A DNA stretch of 64,000 nt from contig SVPP01000009.1 of NCBI GenBank assembly GCA_015065765.1, forward strand, positions 38,366-102,365, given 5' to 3'. Source of the DNA: Oscillospiraceae bacterium. GTDB lineage: Bacteria > Bacillota > Clostridia > Oscillospirales > Acutalibacteraceae. The notes under the pieces are model-generated. The model saw only the letters and a program-made list of their open reading frames with translations, did no database searches and had not been told where the DNA came from. A program made the translations under genes and the position numbers. Shown in pieces: positions 26,407 to 35,314 of this stretch; position 1 is the first letter of the stretch, and every line of letters begins with the position of its first letter.

Positions 26407-27513
26407 TTAACACAATCTTGATATTAGCTCTTTGTTTACCTGTTTAACATCAAACTTTTCTTCTGCTATTTTTCTCGAGGCAACAGCCATTAATTCTGTT
26501 TCCTCAGGATGCTCTATCATCCATATCATTTTCTCTGCTAAAGTTTCTTCATCTTTTACCGGAACCAAAAAACCATTAACTCCATCAACTACAGTTTCCT
26601 TGCAACCAGGTGCATTAGTTGTAATAACAGGGCGACCTGTAGCCATGGCCTGCATTGTGCATCTGGAAATTCCTTCGTGATATGACGGGTAAACAAAAAA
26701 CCTACATTTTGCCATCCAGGAATGCACATCGTCTGTGGCACCATGGTACTTTATAATATCTGCATTAATTGCATCTTGCAACAAACTTCCGCTTGAATTT
26801 TCAACAACTGAATCAAGAGGACCAACAATATCAAAAATCGCCTCCGGATATTTCTTTTTAACAATTTCTGCGGCTTTAATATATTCTATCATGCCTTTTG
26901 ATGGTGTAATTCTCGATAAAAATAAAAACCGGTTTTCCCGTGGGAGTTCCTCTTCCGAGAAAACCTCCAGATTTACACCTGAACCACCTGTCACAAAACT
27001 TTTGGGGCTATCCTTAATCAGTCTCTTTTCAATAAATAGTTTTCTGTCATCTGCATTTTGAAAACCTATTGCATCCGAAACAGCATAAGCAATTCTGAGC
27101 ATAAAAAAAGAAACAGCACGTAAAATTTTGCCTTTAAAACCCTTAATAAGAAAAAGATTACCACTGCCGTTTACTACGCAAAGAACCTTCCTTGCTCCTC
27201 CCAATTTCGCTCCGATAGCCATAGCTGCGTGGTTTTTCACTCCGTAAACTATTGCAGCATCAATATCGTTTCTTTTTATAATTTTTCTTACACTTTCCAT
27301 TGAACGCAACTCGACAAATGGATTAACATTATTACGACTGGCAACAATCGGCACACAAATAGCAGTTTCATCAGAAAAATACTCATTTACTTTTCCGTCA
27401 AAAATACGACCACAATACGGCTGTACATTCAGTTCATGTAAATCTTTTACCAAATCAACTCTATCTGTTATCTCCGAGCTTACTCCATTACACAGTATTA
27501 CTGCTTTTTTCAT
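26407..27513 (-). CDS. Family 4 glycosyltransferase
   Basis: A 368-residue GT-B glycosyltransferase that adds a sugar to a lipid-linked glycan at the cytoplasmic membrane. The second domain has FLSRITPSKGMIEYIKAAE near 200, a donor site FDIVGPLD, and YHEGISRCTMQAMATGRPVI near 285. In the EX7E motif the second Glu is replaced by Gln. The first domain has an amphipathic helix with LIKGFKGKILRAVSFFMLRI that may touch the membrane. It overlaps the CapA gene by 4 bases. Confidence 0.9.
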   Translation of the reverse strand: MKKAVILCNGVSSEITDRVDLVKDLHELNVQPYCGRIFDGKVNEYFSDETAICVPIVASRNNVNPFVELRSMESVRKIIKRNDIDAAIVYGVKNHAAMAIGAKLGGARKVLCVVNGSGNLFLIKGFKGKILRAVSFFMLRIAYAVSDAIGFQNADDRKLFIEKRLIKDSPKSFVTGGSGVNLEVFSEEELPRENRFLFLSRITPSKGMIEYIKAAEIVKKKYPEAIFDIVGPLDSVVENSSGSLLQDAINADIIKYHGATDDVHSWMAKCRFFVYPSYHEGISRCTMQAMATGRPVITTNAPGCKETVVDGVNGFLVPVKDEETLAEKMIWMIEHPEETELMAVASRKIAEEKFDVKQVNKELISRLC

Positions 27514-28451
27514 TTACTCATCTCCATTTTAACCGCTTGCATATCAAACAATTTTCCATCTACAAAAGCATTACTCGCTGCAAAAAGAAAATATTTTCTA
27601 AAAATATATGTCAATTTTCTATTCTTTTTTAAATCACCGTATTTTTCTATGCGCACATTTTTGTTCTTGCAAAAAAGTGTGTTTGCTTTTTGATATAATT
27701 CATCAATGGTAATATTTCCCGTTATCTCATCATAGTTAATTGCCAGTGATTTTCTATTCCAGCTCTGCCACTTAAAACGATATATACGTTTTGGCACACC
27801 ATTATCATCATAATGACTTGGTTGGTTGATGTTACCAAAAAGACCGTTACCCAAACTGTAACAAATATACTTTCCTTTGTATAGCTCAATCGGTTGAATA
27901 CAGTGTGGATGATGTCCTATAACCAAATCTGCTCCCATATCAATAAGCAAATGTCCCACTTTTCTCTGGTTTTCATTAATTGATGGATGGTTTTCAATCC
28001 CCCAATGAATCTGAATGATAACCTTTACGGACTCATTTTTCTCTTTAATTCTGTTAATTTCTTTTTTTACCTTTTCACTGTCAAAAGCAACCTCATTAGT
28101 TTCTCCGAAACTCATATATGATAACAAACAAATATTATCATTTAAATAATACGGATTCTGGCTGATAATTCCTATGCCACTATTCTTCAACCTAGTGACC
28201 GTCGATTGAAATCCGATCTCCCCATAATCATATATGTGATTATTAACTACAGAAACTGCTACCGGGTTACGACCGAATATCTCCGAAAAATTATATTTCT
28301 CCGAGCATAAATTTATTTTACCTGTAACAGGCTTTAACTCTTCTTTGTTTCCAATTACGTACTCACAGTTAAAGATATATGGATTATTCGGTTTATATTC
28401 GCTTGTTAATTCATTTGATATAAGCGCAACGTCGCCCAAAAAAGTTATCAT
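27510..28451 (-). CDS. CapA family (poly-gamma-glutamate synthesis type) protein
   Basis: A 313-residue calcineurin-fold protein of the CapA/PgsA family. Metal-site motifs are FLGDVAL at the N-terminus, VVNNHIYDYGEIGF near 88, IQIHWGIENH near 146, and VIGHHPHCIQPIE near 177, followed by CYSLGNGLFG. Unlike B. subtilis PgsA it has no N-terminal membrane anchor. It overlaps the flanking genes by 4 bases on each side, so it belongs functionally to the glycan operon. It may process an amide- or phosphate-linked decoration; this is inference. Confidence 0.88.
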   Translation of the reverse strand: MITFLGDVALISNELTSEYKPNNPYIFNCEYVIGNKEELKPVTGKINLCSEKYNFSEIFGRNPVAVSVVNNHIYDYGEIGFQSTVTRLKNSGIGIISQNPYYLNDNICLLSYMSFGETNEVAFDSEKVKKEINRIKEKNESVKVIIQIHWGIENHPSINENQRKVGHLLIDMGADLVIGHHPHCIQPIELYKGKYICYSLGNGLFGNINQPSHYDDNGVPKRIYRFKWQSWNRKSLAINYDEITGNITIDELYQKANTLFCKNKNVRIEKYGDLKKNRKLTYIFRKYFLFAASNAFVDGKLFDMQAVKMEMSK

Positions 28452-29554
28452 AAAGCCTCCTTGCCAAAAACTTCATCCAATACTCTTTCGGTTAAATCAC
28501 CAAAAAGGGGACCATTATTAAACTGCAGCAGATTAATTCCGCCTTTTCTCATATTAGCTTCGATTAAAACAGGTTCTCCGTCTTCACCAATTGCAACATC
28601 CCAAGAAACCAATCGAAAATGTCCTATTAACGGATGAGCTTTTTTCACCAACTCTACCGCCTTATCATATGAAGGTATTTTAAAACCCTCAAACACCAAG
28701 CCGTCAGGATGCTTCTCACATTTTGCTCCCGTATTATAACCGTGTGCATATTTTTTAAGACACCCATTTTCATCAATACCGCAGGACATACCGTCATATT
28801 TTATATTATCCTTAGCCGTCGCATTATCAACCTTACTATCACCGAATCCCATTCTCAGAACCGAGGACAATATATAAACACCATCGTCAAATAAAATCGA
28901 ACATATTCTGATACAGTTTAATGAATTTGCATGTACTTTATTTAATTCACTGTGTTGCTTTACAATTTTCTGAACAACATAATCATCGTATTCAGGATTA
29001 GTCAGAAACTCCTCAATTCTGCCTTCATCTGTACTTTTAAAAAACAAGATTCCTCTTCCTGAACCCGACTCTTGTGAAGGTTTGCATATCACCTCATCAT
29101 TACACAGCAATTTACTTTTTGCTTCATTTACGGATATCTGTTTATAATTCTCATCAAATGTAAGACTATTAATTTTACGAATAACAACTTCCGGCTGTTT
29201 TATCCCCGAAAATATTTTGGAATAATAATTTTTGTCGTTAAATCCATAACCCAACTTTCTGCTGTTAAAATATTGATCTATTTTTGTATAACACAAATCA
29301 TTAGGAATATATCGCGGATCAAAATTACCATTCTTTGCTGAGTAATATTGTGCCCATTTAGGCGATATTTTCGTATATGGTTTCCAAAAATCATAAATCG
29401 CTTTTTTCTGTGCCTTTGTAAGTTTGTACGTCCTGTCTATATTTTTTCGAAGTGCTCGTCTTTCCTGAATTTTGGATATTGTATTAGCCGCAAAAACTTC
29501 CGGTATTTCAAAGAAATTGAAATACATCTCTTTAAATTTTTTGTTAACCGCCAT
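28448..29554 (-). CDS. Sugar-transfer-associated ATP-grasp protein
   Basis: A 368-residue protein of the ATP-grasp type linked to polysaccharide loci (ATPgrasp_ST). The nucleotide-binding loop reads CKPSQESGSGRGILFFK near 157-173, and the metal-binding end reads EPVLIEANMRKGGINLLQF near 328-346. Such enzymes are thought to join a carboxylate to an amine, for example an amino acid to a sugar. ATG start, 6 bases after the sugar transferase gene. It is the first of three genes linked by 4-base overlaps. Confidence 0.88.
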   Translation of the reverse strand: MAVNKKFKEMYFNFFEIPEVFAANTISKIQERRALRKNIDRTYKLTKAQKKAIYDFWKPYTKISPKWAQYYSAKNGNFDPRYIPNDLCYTKIDQYFNSRKLGYGFNDKNYYSKIFSGIKQPEVVIRKINSLTFDENYKQISVNEAKSKLLCNDEVICKPSQESGSGRGILFFKSTDEGRIEEFLTNPEYDDYVVQKIVKQHSELNKVHANSLNCIRICSILFDDGVYILSSVLRMGFGDSKVDNATAKDNIKYDGMSCGIDENGCLKKYAHGYNTGAKCEKHPDGLVFEGFKIPSYDKAVELVKKAHPLIGHFRLVSWDVAIGEDGEPVLIEANMRKGGINLLQFNNGPLFGDLTERVLDEVFGKEAL

Positions 29555-29560
29555 CTCTCG

Positions 29561-30286
29561 CTACTCCTTTTTTGAGCCAAACACAGACAGTTCACTTTCA
29601 TCTGCTATTATATCATCTGTATTTGTGTAAATATTTTCTCGTTTCAATACTGTAACCACTGTTTTAAATAAAATCTTGATATCAAGCCATGCAGAAACAT
29701 TATGTGCATACCAAGCATCGTACAATCGTTTCTCTCTGACTCCAAGATTATTACGATAATACGCTTGTGTGTACCCTGTTATCCCTGGTCTAACAAGCAT
29801 TTTGTCTTTTTCATCGTCTTCATATGTATTCTTAGACTCAATATCTCCTGCTCTAGGACCTATCAAACTCATATGCCCCAACATAACATTGAAACACTGG
29901 GGAATTTCATCAAGACTGGTTTCCCTGATAAGCCTGCCTACGCGCGTTACTCTACTATCATTTTTAGAATTAAATGTACTTCCATCTTCATTTCTAAAAT
30001 CAGGAACATTTACTCGCATTGAACGAAACTTTAGCATATTGAATTCACGAAAATCTTTTCCTAGTCTGCGTGATCTATAAAATATGGGTCCACCATCTTC
30101 AATCTTAATTGCGATTGAAATTGGAATCGCTATCAACAAAACCAATGGAAGAATAATCACACAAATCAAAATATCTACAACTCGTTTTATTACAAGTTGA
30201 TAAAACCCTTTATATCCATATTTATGTTTTCCTTTTTCGTAGAGCTGTTCAACACTAATTTCGCCGCCATGCTTAGTTTTTTCCAT
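29561..30286 (-). CDS. Initiating sugar-1-phosphate transferase (PglC/WcaJ type)
   Basis: A 241-residue monotopic phosphoglycosyl transferase that puts the first sugar-phosphate on undecaprenyl phosphate. One N-terminal hydrophobic segment (about 33-60) is followed by IEDGGPIFYRSRRLGKDFR, NMLKFRSM, ETSLDEIPQCFNVMLGHMSL with the catalytic Asp-Glu pair, and IGPRAGD. The length matches the minimal PglC-like form with a longer N-terminus. The genes upstream make a nucleotide-linked amino sugar that is the likely donor. Confidence 0.94.
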   Translation of the reverse strand: MEKTKHGGEISVEQLYEKGKHKYGYKGFYQLVIKRVVDILICVIILPLVLLIAIPISIAIKIEDGGPIFYRSRRLGKDFREFNMLKFRSMRVNVPDFRNEDGSTFNSKNDSRVTRVGRLIRETSLDEIPQCFNVMLGHMSLIGPRAGDIESKNTYEDDEKDKMLVRPGITGYTQAYYRNNLGVREKRLYDAWYAHNVSAWLDIKILFKTVVTVLKRENIYTNTDDIIADESELSVFGSKKE

Positions 30287-30299
30287 CTAACATATCACC

Positions 30300-31493
30300 T
30301 CAACTATTAAATATTGTCTCACTGATAATACTCAATACTTTTTCAGTCTTTTGAATTTCATTTTCAACAGCACTTGATTTTACAACAATGTAACCGCAGC
30401 CATCTAAATTGGTATGATACTCATTAACCTCCTGACCTACTTGCATATGATGGTAAATTTCAACACCATACTCTTTTTCAAGAGCATCAAAATCCGGAAG
30501 TTTCCTGATAATACCTTTGTTAAATGCGAGCAACCTTGTTGCAACTTTTTCATACGTATCAGCAGGTGTCAAATCGACCTCGTCACCAACGGCATTACGT
30601 ATCATATTCGCCATATAGTCAACACCTGTTCCATAAGGAATTATATGCGATCCTATCAGATTTCCACCCATTCTTGCACCAACATCGACAATATGGATTT
30701 TCCCCTCAGAAGTAACAAGTATATCCATATTTACAGAACCACAATTTACACCTAGTGCTTTAATCGCCTTTTTTACACATTGCTTTACTCTTTCTTCCGT
30801 TTCTTCAGACAAATCTGTTGGAATAGAATGACCTAATTCAGCATAATACGGAGGATTGGTCATCCATTTTCTCATAATTCCCAAGACGTAAATTTCACCA
30901 TTCACAACAAGACTTTCAGCCCCATATTCTTTTCCGTTAATAAAAGTTTCAACTTCCGCACGATGGGTAATAGACGAATCCATTGCAAAAACACATGCAT
31001 CGGCAAACTGTTCCGGTTCATCAACTCTGCTTGCACCCCGGCTTCCGGAACCATCACAAGGCTTGACCATAACCGGAAAATTCAATTTGCTGCAAATAGA
31101 AGTAAGATCGGTATCTTTGTCCAATTCATACGCTTGTTCCGTATCATCCACACGGTTTTCATACAAACATTTGCGAACTCTATACTTGTTTTTAATCAAT
31201 TTTGCAACTTCATAATTCAATCCGGGCAACTGCATTTCCTGTGCTATGTATGCCGCTGTCAGCACGCCATAATCTGTCGCTGCCGTCAAAACACCGTCAA
31301 TCTTTTCCTTTTTTGCGTATTCTAAACAAGCCTTTTCATCAACAATATTAATGACTGCGTACCGGTCCGCATGTTTAAACCCAACCGCATCCGGATTGGC
31401 ATCTACAGTTAATGTTTCATAACCCATAGACTTGGCTTTACGAATAACAAAGTCCTGTAAAAAACCCGCTCCTATAATCAAAATCTTTTTCAT
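30300..31493 (-). CDS. ATP-grasp domain carboxylate-amine ligase-like protein
   Basis: A 397-residue protein with the carbamoyl-phosphate-synthase/PylC-like layout. The pre-ATP-grasp Rossmann start is KKILIIGAGFLQDFVIRKA, the ATP loop is MVKPCDGSGSRGASRV near 140, and the metal site is HIVDVGARMGGNLIGSH near 272. It differs from the other ATP-grasp gene in the operon in its N-terminal domain and metal motif. It could add an amino acid to the sugar nucleotide or lipid-linked sugar; the substrate is unknown. It starts 1 base after the GNAT gene ends. Confidence 0.88.
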   Translation of the reverse strand: MKKILIIGAGFLQDFVIRKAKSMGYETLTVDANPDAVGFKHADRYAVINIVDEKACLEYAKKEKIDGVLTAATDYGVLTAAYIAQEMQLPGLNYEVAKLIKNKYRVRKCLYENRVDDTEQAYELDKDTDLTSICSKLNFPVMVKPCDGSGSRGASRVDEPEQFADACVFAMDSSITHRAEVETFINGKEYGAESLVVNGEIYVLGIMRKWMTNPPYYAELGHSIPTDLSEETEERVKQCVKKAIKALGVNCGSVNMDILVTSEGKIHIVDVGARMGGNLIGSHIIPYGTGVDYMANMIRNAVGDEVDLTPADTYEKVATRLLAFNKGIIRKLPDFDALEKEYGVEIYHHMQVGQEVNEYHTNLDGCGYIVVKSSAVENEIQKTEKVLSIISETIFNS

Positions 31494-31494
31494 A

Positions 31495-31971
31495 TTATCC
31501 CTCTAAGTTCTTTTTTAATTTTAGTTCAGTATATTTCAAAGTTCGCGTTGTTCCATATACAGCAAATCCTCTTCGCTCATAAAATCTTTTAGCGTGTTCA
31601 CTGTTTTCCAGTACCGCACATATAATTTCCTGACACCCCTCGTTCTTACCTAAAAGTTCAATTTTATTAAGACAAAATGTTCCTACTCCGTCTCCTGCAA
31701 AATCAGGCAATGTTGCAAGTTTTTCAAACAAATATGAGTGGTTCACTTTTCTGGTCTGAAACGTAGCAACAGGAATCTTATGATTATAAACCAAATAAAT
31801 ATTATTTTTGAGCATACACCAGAGAACAATAACCAAACTTTTCAAACGAGAGTTATCCCAGTGGTGCAAATCAAACTTTTTCGCCATATCTTTACCACAT
31901 TCGTAAAGAATATCTGAAACCTTTAATAGTGACGCTATGTTCCAAAATTTCAATTTGCAGATAGAATACAA
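31495..31971 (-). CDS. GNAT family N-acetyltransferase
   Basis: A 158-residue GNAT-like protein. The acetyl-CoA region reads LPDFAGDGVGTFCLNKIELLGKNEG, with a Gly-Val-Gly in place of the usual RxxGxG/A, and the end has ENSEHAKRFYERRGFAVYG, the typical last helix and strand. The start is TTG, 8 bases after GGGAG. In diNAcBac-type pathways the 4-amino sugar made by the aminotransferase upstream is acetylated; the PglD enzyme is of another fold, so this gene could be an analogue. That role is inference. Confidence 0.78.
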   Translation of the reverse strand: MYSICKLKFWNIASLLKVSDILYECGKDMAKKFDLHHWDNSRLKSLVIVLWCMLKNNIYLVYNHKIPVATFQTRKVNHSYLFEKLATLPDFAGDGVGTFCLNKIELLGKNEGCQEIICAVLENSEHAKRFYERRGFAVYGTTRTLKYTELKLKKNLEG

Positions 31972-31990
31972 TCAATATCTCCCCCATAAG

Positions 31991-33211
31991 TTACTTTATA
32001 TATTTTTTTAAAACGTCCTTGTAAACATTAATGACATACTCAACATCGTCATCTTTTAAACAAGTATGCAAAGGCAATGTAATTTCATTTGCAAAATGTG
32101 CATATGCATTTGGATAATTTTTAATATCGAACCCCAACTTCTTGTAAGCCGTATGCATAGGTAAAGGCTTATAATGAACATTACACGAAACTCCGCATTC
32201 TGCCATCTTTATAATAATTTCATTTCTCTGCTCTGTTGTAATATTAGGAATTCGTGTAAGATATAAATGACCAGATGATTCGTGTTCGTCGTTGTAATGC
32301 TCAAGTGTTTCAATATTAAGAGGTCTTAGTGCTGCGTCATATTTTTTTATGATTTCTTTTCGGCGTTTCAACATATCGGGATATCGTTCAAACTGTTTCA
32401 AACCGATTGCAGCAGTAACATCTGTCATGTTGCACTTATAATACGTTCCTACAATATCGTATTCCCATGCTCCCATCTTTGTCTTTGCCAAGGCATCTTT
32501 TGACTGTCCGTGCAAACTAAGCAATTGTAATTTCTTATAAATATCTTCATTACTGATGCCGGGAATAGTTCTCCAGGTCAACGCACCGCCTTCTGCTGTT
32601 GTAAAATTTTTAACTGCATGAAAACTGAAACTTGAAAAATCTGCTACCGAACCAATCATTTTTCCATGCCATTTTGCTCCGAAAGAATGGGCAGCATCTG
32701 CCATAACTGCAACTCTTCCGAGAGCAGATTGAACATCTGTTTTGGGTTTAAACAGATATTTCTTTCGTTCTACAATTTCATATATTTTTTTATAATCACA
32801 GGGAATTCCGGCAAGATCCACAGGAATAATTGCTTTTGTTTTTTCAGTGATTGCGGCTTCAAGTGCATCATAATCCATCTCTAAACTGTCTTTTTGTGTG
32901 TCAATAAAAATTATATCCGCACCAACATGGTTAATAACCGAAGCTGAAGCAGTATATGTGTATGCACAAGTTATTACCTCATCACCAGGGCCAATACCCA
33001 TGATATGAAGTGCCATTTCAGCACAAGAAGTTTGAGAATTCAGACAAACACATTTCTCTGTTCCTATCCACTCGGCAATATTCTTTTCTAACTGTTTCGT
33101 TCTTGGGCCCGTTGTAATCCATCCTGATTTAAGCGCTGCCACAACTTCTTCAATTTCAAGATCGCTGATATCAGGCGGGCTGAAAGGAATCATTTTTTTG
33201 TTTTCTGACAT
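31991..33211 (-). CDS. DegT/DnrJ/EryC1/StrS aminotransferase (PglE-like)
   Basis: A 406-residue PLP enzyme that converts a UDP-4-keto-6-deoxy sugar to the 4-amino sugar. Motifs are GWITTGPRTKQLE near 31, VITCAYTYTASASVINHVGA near 80, ADAAHSFGAKWHGKMIG with the PLP Asp, and SFHAVKNFTTAEGGAL with the Schiff-base lysine near 205. It follows the dehydratase gene by 15 bases and is the next pathway step. The predicted product is a UDP-4-amino-4,6-dideoxy-HexNAc. Confidence 0.93.
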   Translation of the reverse strand: MSENKKMIPFSPPDISDLEIEEVVAALKSGWITTGPRTKQLEKNIAEWIGTEKCVCLNSQTSCAEMALHIMGIGPGDEVITCAYTYTASASVINHVGADIIFIDTQKDSLEMDYDALEAAITEKTKAIIPVDLAGIPCDYKKIYEIVERKKYLFKPKTDVQSALGRVAVMADAAHSFGAKWHGKMIGSVADFSSFSFHAVKNFTTAEGGALTWRTIPGISNEDIYKKLQLLSLHGQSKDALAKTKMGAWEYDIVGTYYKCNMTDVTAAIGLKQFERYPDMLKRRKEIIKKYDAALRPLNIETLEHYNDEHESSGHLYLTRIPNITTEQRNEIIIKMAECGVSCNVHYKPLPMHTAYKKLGFDIKNYPNAYAHFANEITLPLHTCLKDDDVEYVINVYKDVLKKYIK

Positions 33212-33226
33212 AATAAAAACGTCACC

Positions 33227-35110
33227 TTATTTCTTACGTTTATAAGTTGGTACAATTTCTTCAACAAGGCTCTTGATATCTGCCTTTTCGTCCTTTGATG
33301 CCCTGTCAAGCTCTTTAAGCTGTTTTTTGAAAAGCTCATCATCCATTTCTATAGGTTTACCTATATGAATAAGCTTGTTTTCAGTATCCTGCATACCCTC
33401 TTCCTTCATAAGAAGCTCCTCATAAAGCTTCTCACCGGGACGAAGACCTGTGTATTCAACCCTGATGTCTACATCAGGCTCGAAACCCGAAAGACGGATA
33501 AGTTGTCTTGCCATTGTATCGATTTTCACCGGCTCACCCATGTCAAGAACGAAAATTTCTCCGCCCTTTGCATAGTAACCTGCCTGAAGAACAAGGCTTA
33601 CAGCCTCGGGAATCGTCATGAAATAACGGATAATATCCGGGTGAGTAACGGTAACAGGACCGCCCGCTTCAATCTGCTTTTTGAAAAGCGGAATAACACT
33701 ACCGTTGGAGCCCAGAACATTACCGAAACGAACAGCCACAAATTCAGTGTCAGACTCCCTGTTCATCATCTGAACAACCATTTCACAGAGCCTCTTTGAT
33801 GCGCCCATAATATTGGTCGGATTAACTGCCTTGTCGGTAGAAATAAGAACAAATCTCTTTACACCATATTTGGCTGCGGCTGTTGCCATTTTATATGTTC
33901 CGAAAACGTTGTTTTTGATTGCTTCATTTGGACTGTCCTCCATAAGGGGGACATGCTTGTGTGCCGCCGCATGGAAAACAATGTCAGGCTTATATGTGCT
34001 GAGAACATAGTCAAGACGTGCTGTGTTCCTTACAGAACCGATAAGAACTTCAAGATTAAGACCGGGACATTCCCTATGAAGCTCCATCTGAATGTCGTAT
34101 GCGTTATTTTCGTAAATATCAAAAATAATAAGCTGTTTCGGATGTGAGCGTGCAATCTGACGGCAAAGTTCGCTGCCGATTGAACCGCCACCACCTGTTA
34201 CCATGACAACCTTACCTGATATAAACTCAAAGATTTCATCCATATTGACCTTGATAGGATCTCGTCCCAAAAGATCCTGAGCATCAACCTTTCGGAGCTG
34301 TTTACCAACGCTTACATTTCCGTTTACAAGCTGATAAACTGCCGGAAGCACCTGAACCTGACAGCCTGTTCTGCTACATATATCAAGAATCTGCTTTCTT
34401 GTATCGGAAGATCCCGCTGCAATAGCATAAATTATCTTATCAATTTTATACTTTTCAACTGCTTCGGGAATATAGTTTCTGTCACCTACAATCGGCGCAC
34501 CGCAAAGTATTTTTCCTCTTTTCTGAGGATTGTCATCAATAACACAAGCAACCCTGTCGCTGATATGTTCACTGTTTTTAAATTCGGTAATAAGTGCTCT
34601 GCCTGCCATACCTGCACCGATAATCATAACATTTTTCTTACCGCTGTCAGGGCTGTGACGCTTCATATAAAGCTTTACCTGACGCAGAAAACGGTAAGAG
34701 AACCTGATTGCCACACACAAACAAAAACTGAGAACAAAACCAATTATATAGCATGCATATGGAAGATTGAAAAAGCCCAAAACAATACCAAGAACGCCAA
34801 TAAGCAACAGTATGAAATACGAAACCACAATTCTGAAGAACTCATCAGTGCTGACAAAAGTCCAGACACTTTTATACAGGTTGAAAATGCTGAAAACCAA
34901 AACGCTCAGTACACTCCATAAAGCTACAAACCACAGATACTCTTCCAAATGTTCATAAGGAATTAAATTGAAACTGAAATCAAAACGCACCCATAAACCG
35001 AAGAAAAATGAACCTACAATCGCAATTACATCCATCAGTGCTATTAAAAAAGATTTCCGAAAAATCTGAAACCGTTCCTTGAACGAGAGACTCTTTGACA
35101 CTGTTTTCAC
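33227..35110 (-). CDS. Membrane UDP-GlcNAc 4,6-dehydratase (PglF/CapD/WbpM type)
   Basis: A 627-residue protein that starts the sugar pathway of the operon. Four hydrophobic helices occupy about 15-145, then come a CoA-binding-like Rossmann domain (MIIGAGMAGRALI) and the extended SDR domain with VTGGGGSIGSEL near 300. The active site has STDKAVNPTNIMGASK, where Met replaces the usual Tyr of YxxxK as in retaining dehydratases. The start is uncertain: GTG at 35110 is very close to AGGA, and GTG at 35101 has better spacing. It is the first gene after a 95-nt leader. Confidence 0.93.
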   Translation of the reverse strand: MKTVSKSLSFKERFQIFRKSFLIALMDVIAIVGSFFFGLWVRFDFSFNLIPYEHLEEYLWFVALWSVLSVLVFSIFNLYKSVWTFVSTDEFFRIVVSYFILLLIGVLGIVLGFFNLPYACYIIGFVLSFCLCVAIRFSYRFLRQVKLYMKRHSPDSGKKNVMIIGAGMAGRALITEFKNSEHISDRVACVIDDNPQKRGKILCGAPIVGDRNYIPEAVEKYKIDKIIYAIAAGSSDTRKQILDICSRTGCQVQVLPAVYQLVNGNVSVGKQLRKVDAQDLLGRDPIKVNMDEIFEFISGKVVMVTGGGGSIGSELCRQIARSHPKQLIIFDIYENNAYDIQMELHRECPGLNLEVLIGSVRNTARLDYVLSTYKPDIVFHAAAHKHVPLMEDSPNEAIKNNVFGTYKMATAAAKYGVKRFVLISTDKAVNPTNIMGASKRLCEMVVQMMNRESDTEFVAVRFGNVLGSNGSVIPLFKKQIEAGGPVTVTHPDIIRYFMTIPEAVSLVLQAGYYAKGGEIFVLDMGEPVKIDTMARQLIRLSGFEPDVDIRVEYTGLRPGEKLYEELLMKEEGMQDTENKLIHIGKPIEMDDELFKKQLKELDRASKDEKADIKSLVEEIVPTYKRKK

Positions 35111-35148
35111 ATCCTATCAATGATTTTGAGGACTATACACATGCCGAT

Positions 35149-35177
35149 ATGCCGACGTACCCCACCACCGTCAGCAT
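35149..35177 (-). promoter_or_regulatory. Leader hairpin upstream of the glycan operon
   Basis: On the minus strand ATGCTGACG pairs with CGTCGGCAT (one G-T pair) around the loop GTGGTGGGGTA. It lies in the untranslated leader between the promoter and the first gene. No T run follows, so it is not a simple terminator. Role unknown. Confidence 0.5.
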
Positions 35178-35205
35178 ACAGTTATAAATATTTATATTTT
35201 GCTTA

Positions 35206-35234
35206 ATTATAGCATATACGCTCCCAAAAAGCAA
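35206..35234 (-). promoter_or_regulatory. Promoter of the surface-glycan operon
   Basis: Read on the minus strand: TTGCTT, 17-base spacer, perfect TATAAT. Transcription would start near 35200 and give a leader of about 90 nt. Confidence 0.75.
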
Positions 35235-35246
35235 CACCTGCAGAAA

Positions 35247-35275
35247 TTGACAAATATAAACATATGTGATAAAAT
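35247..35275 (+). promoter_or_regulatory. Promoter of the CapE-type dehydratase gene
   Basis: Perfect TTGACA at 35247-35252, 17-base spacer, TAAAAT at 35270-35275, 39 bases before the ATG. It is divergent from the glycan operon promoter. Confidence 0.88.
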
Positions 35276-35314
35276 TGATCTGTATGATATAAAATCAGGA
35301 AAGGAAGAATACAA

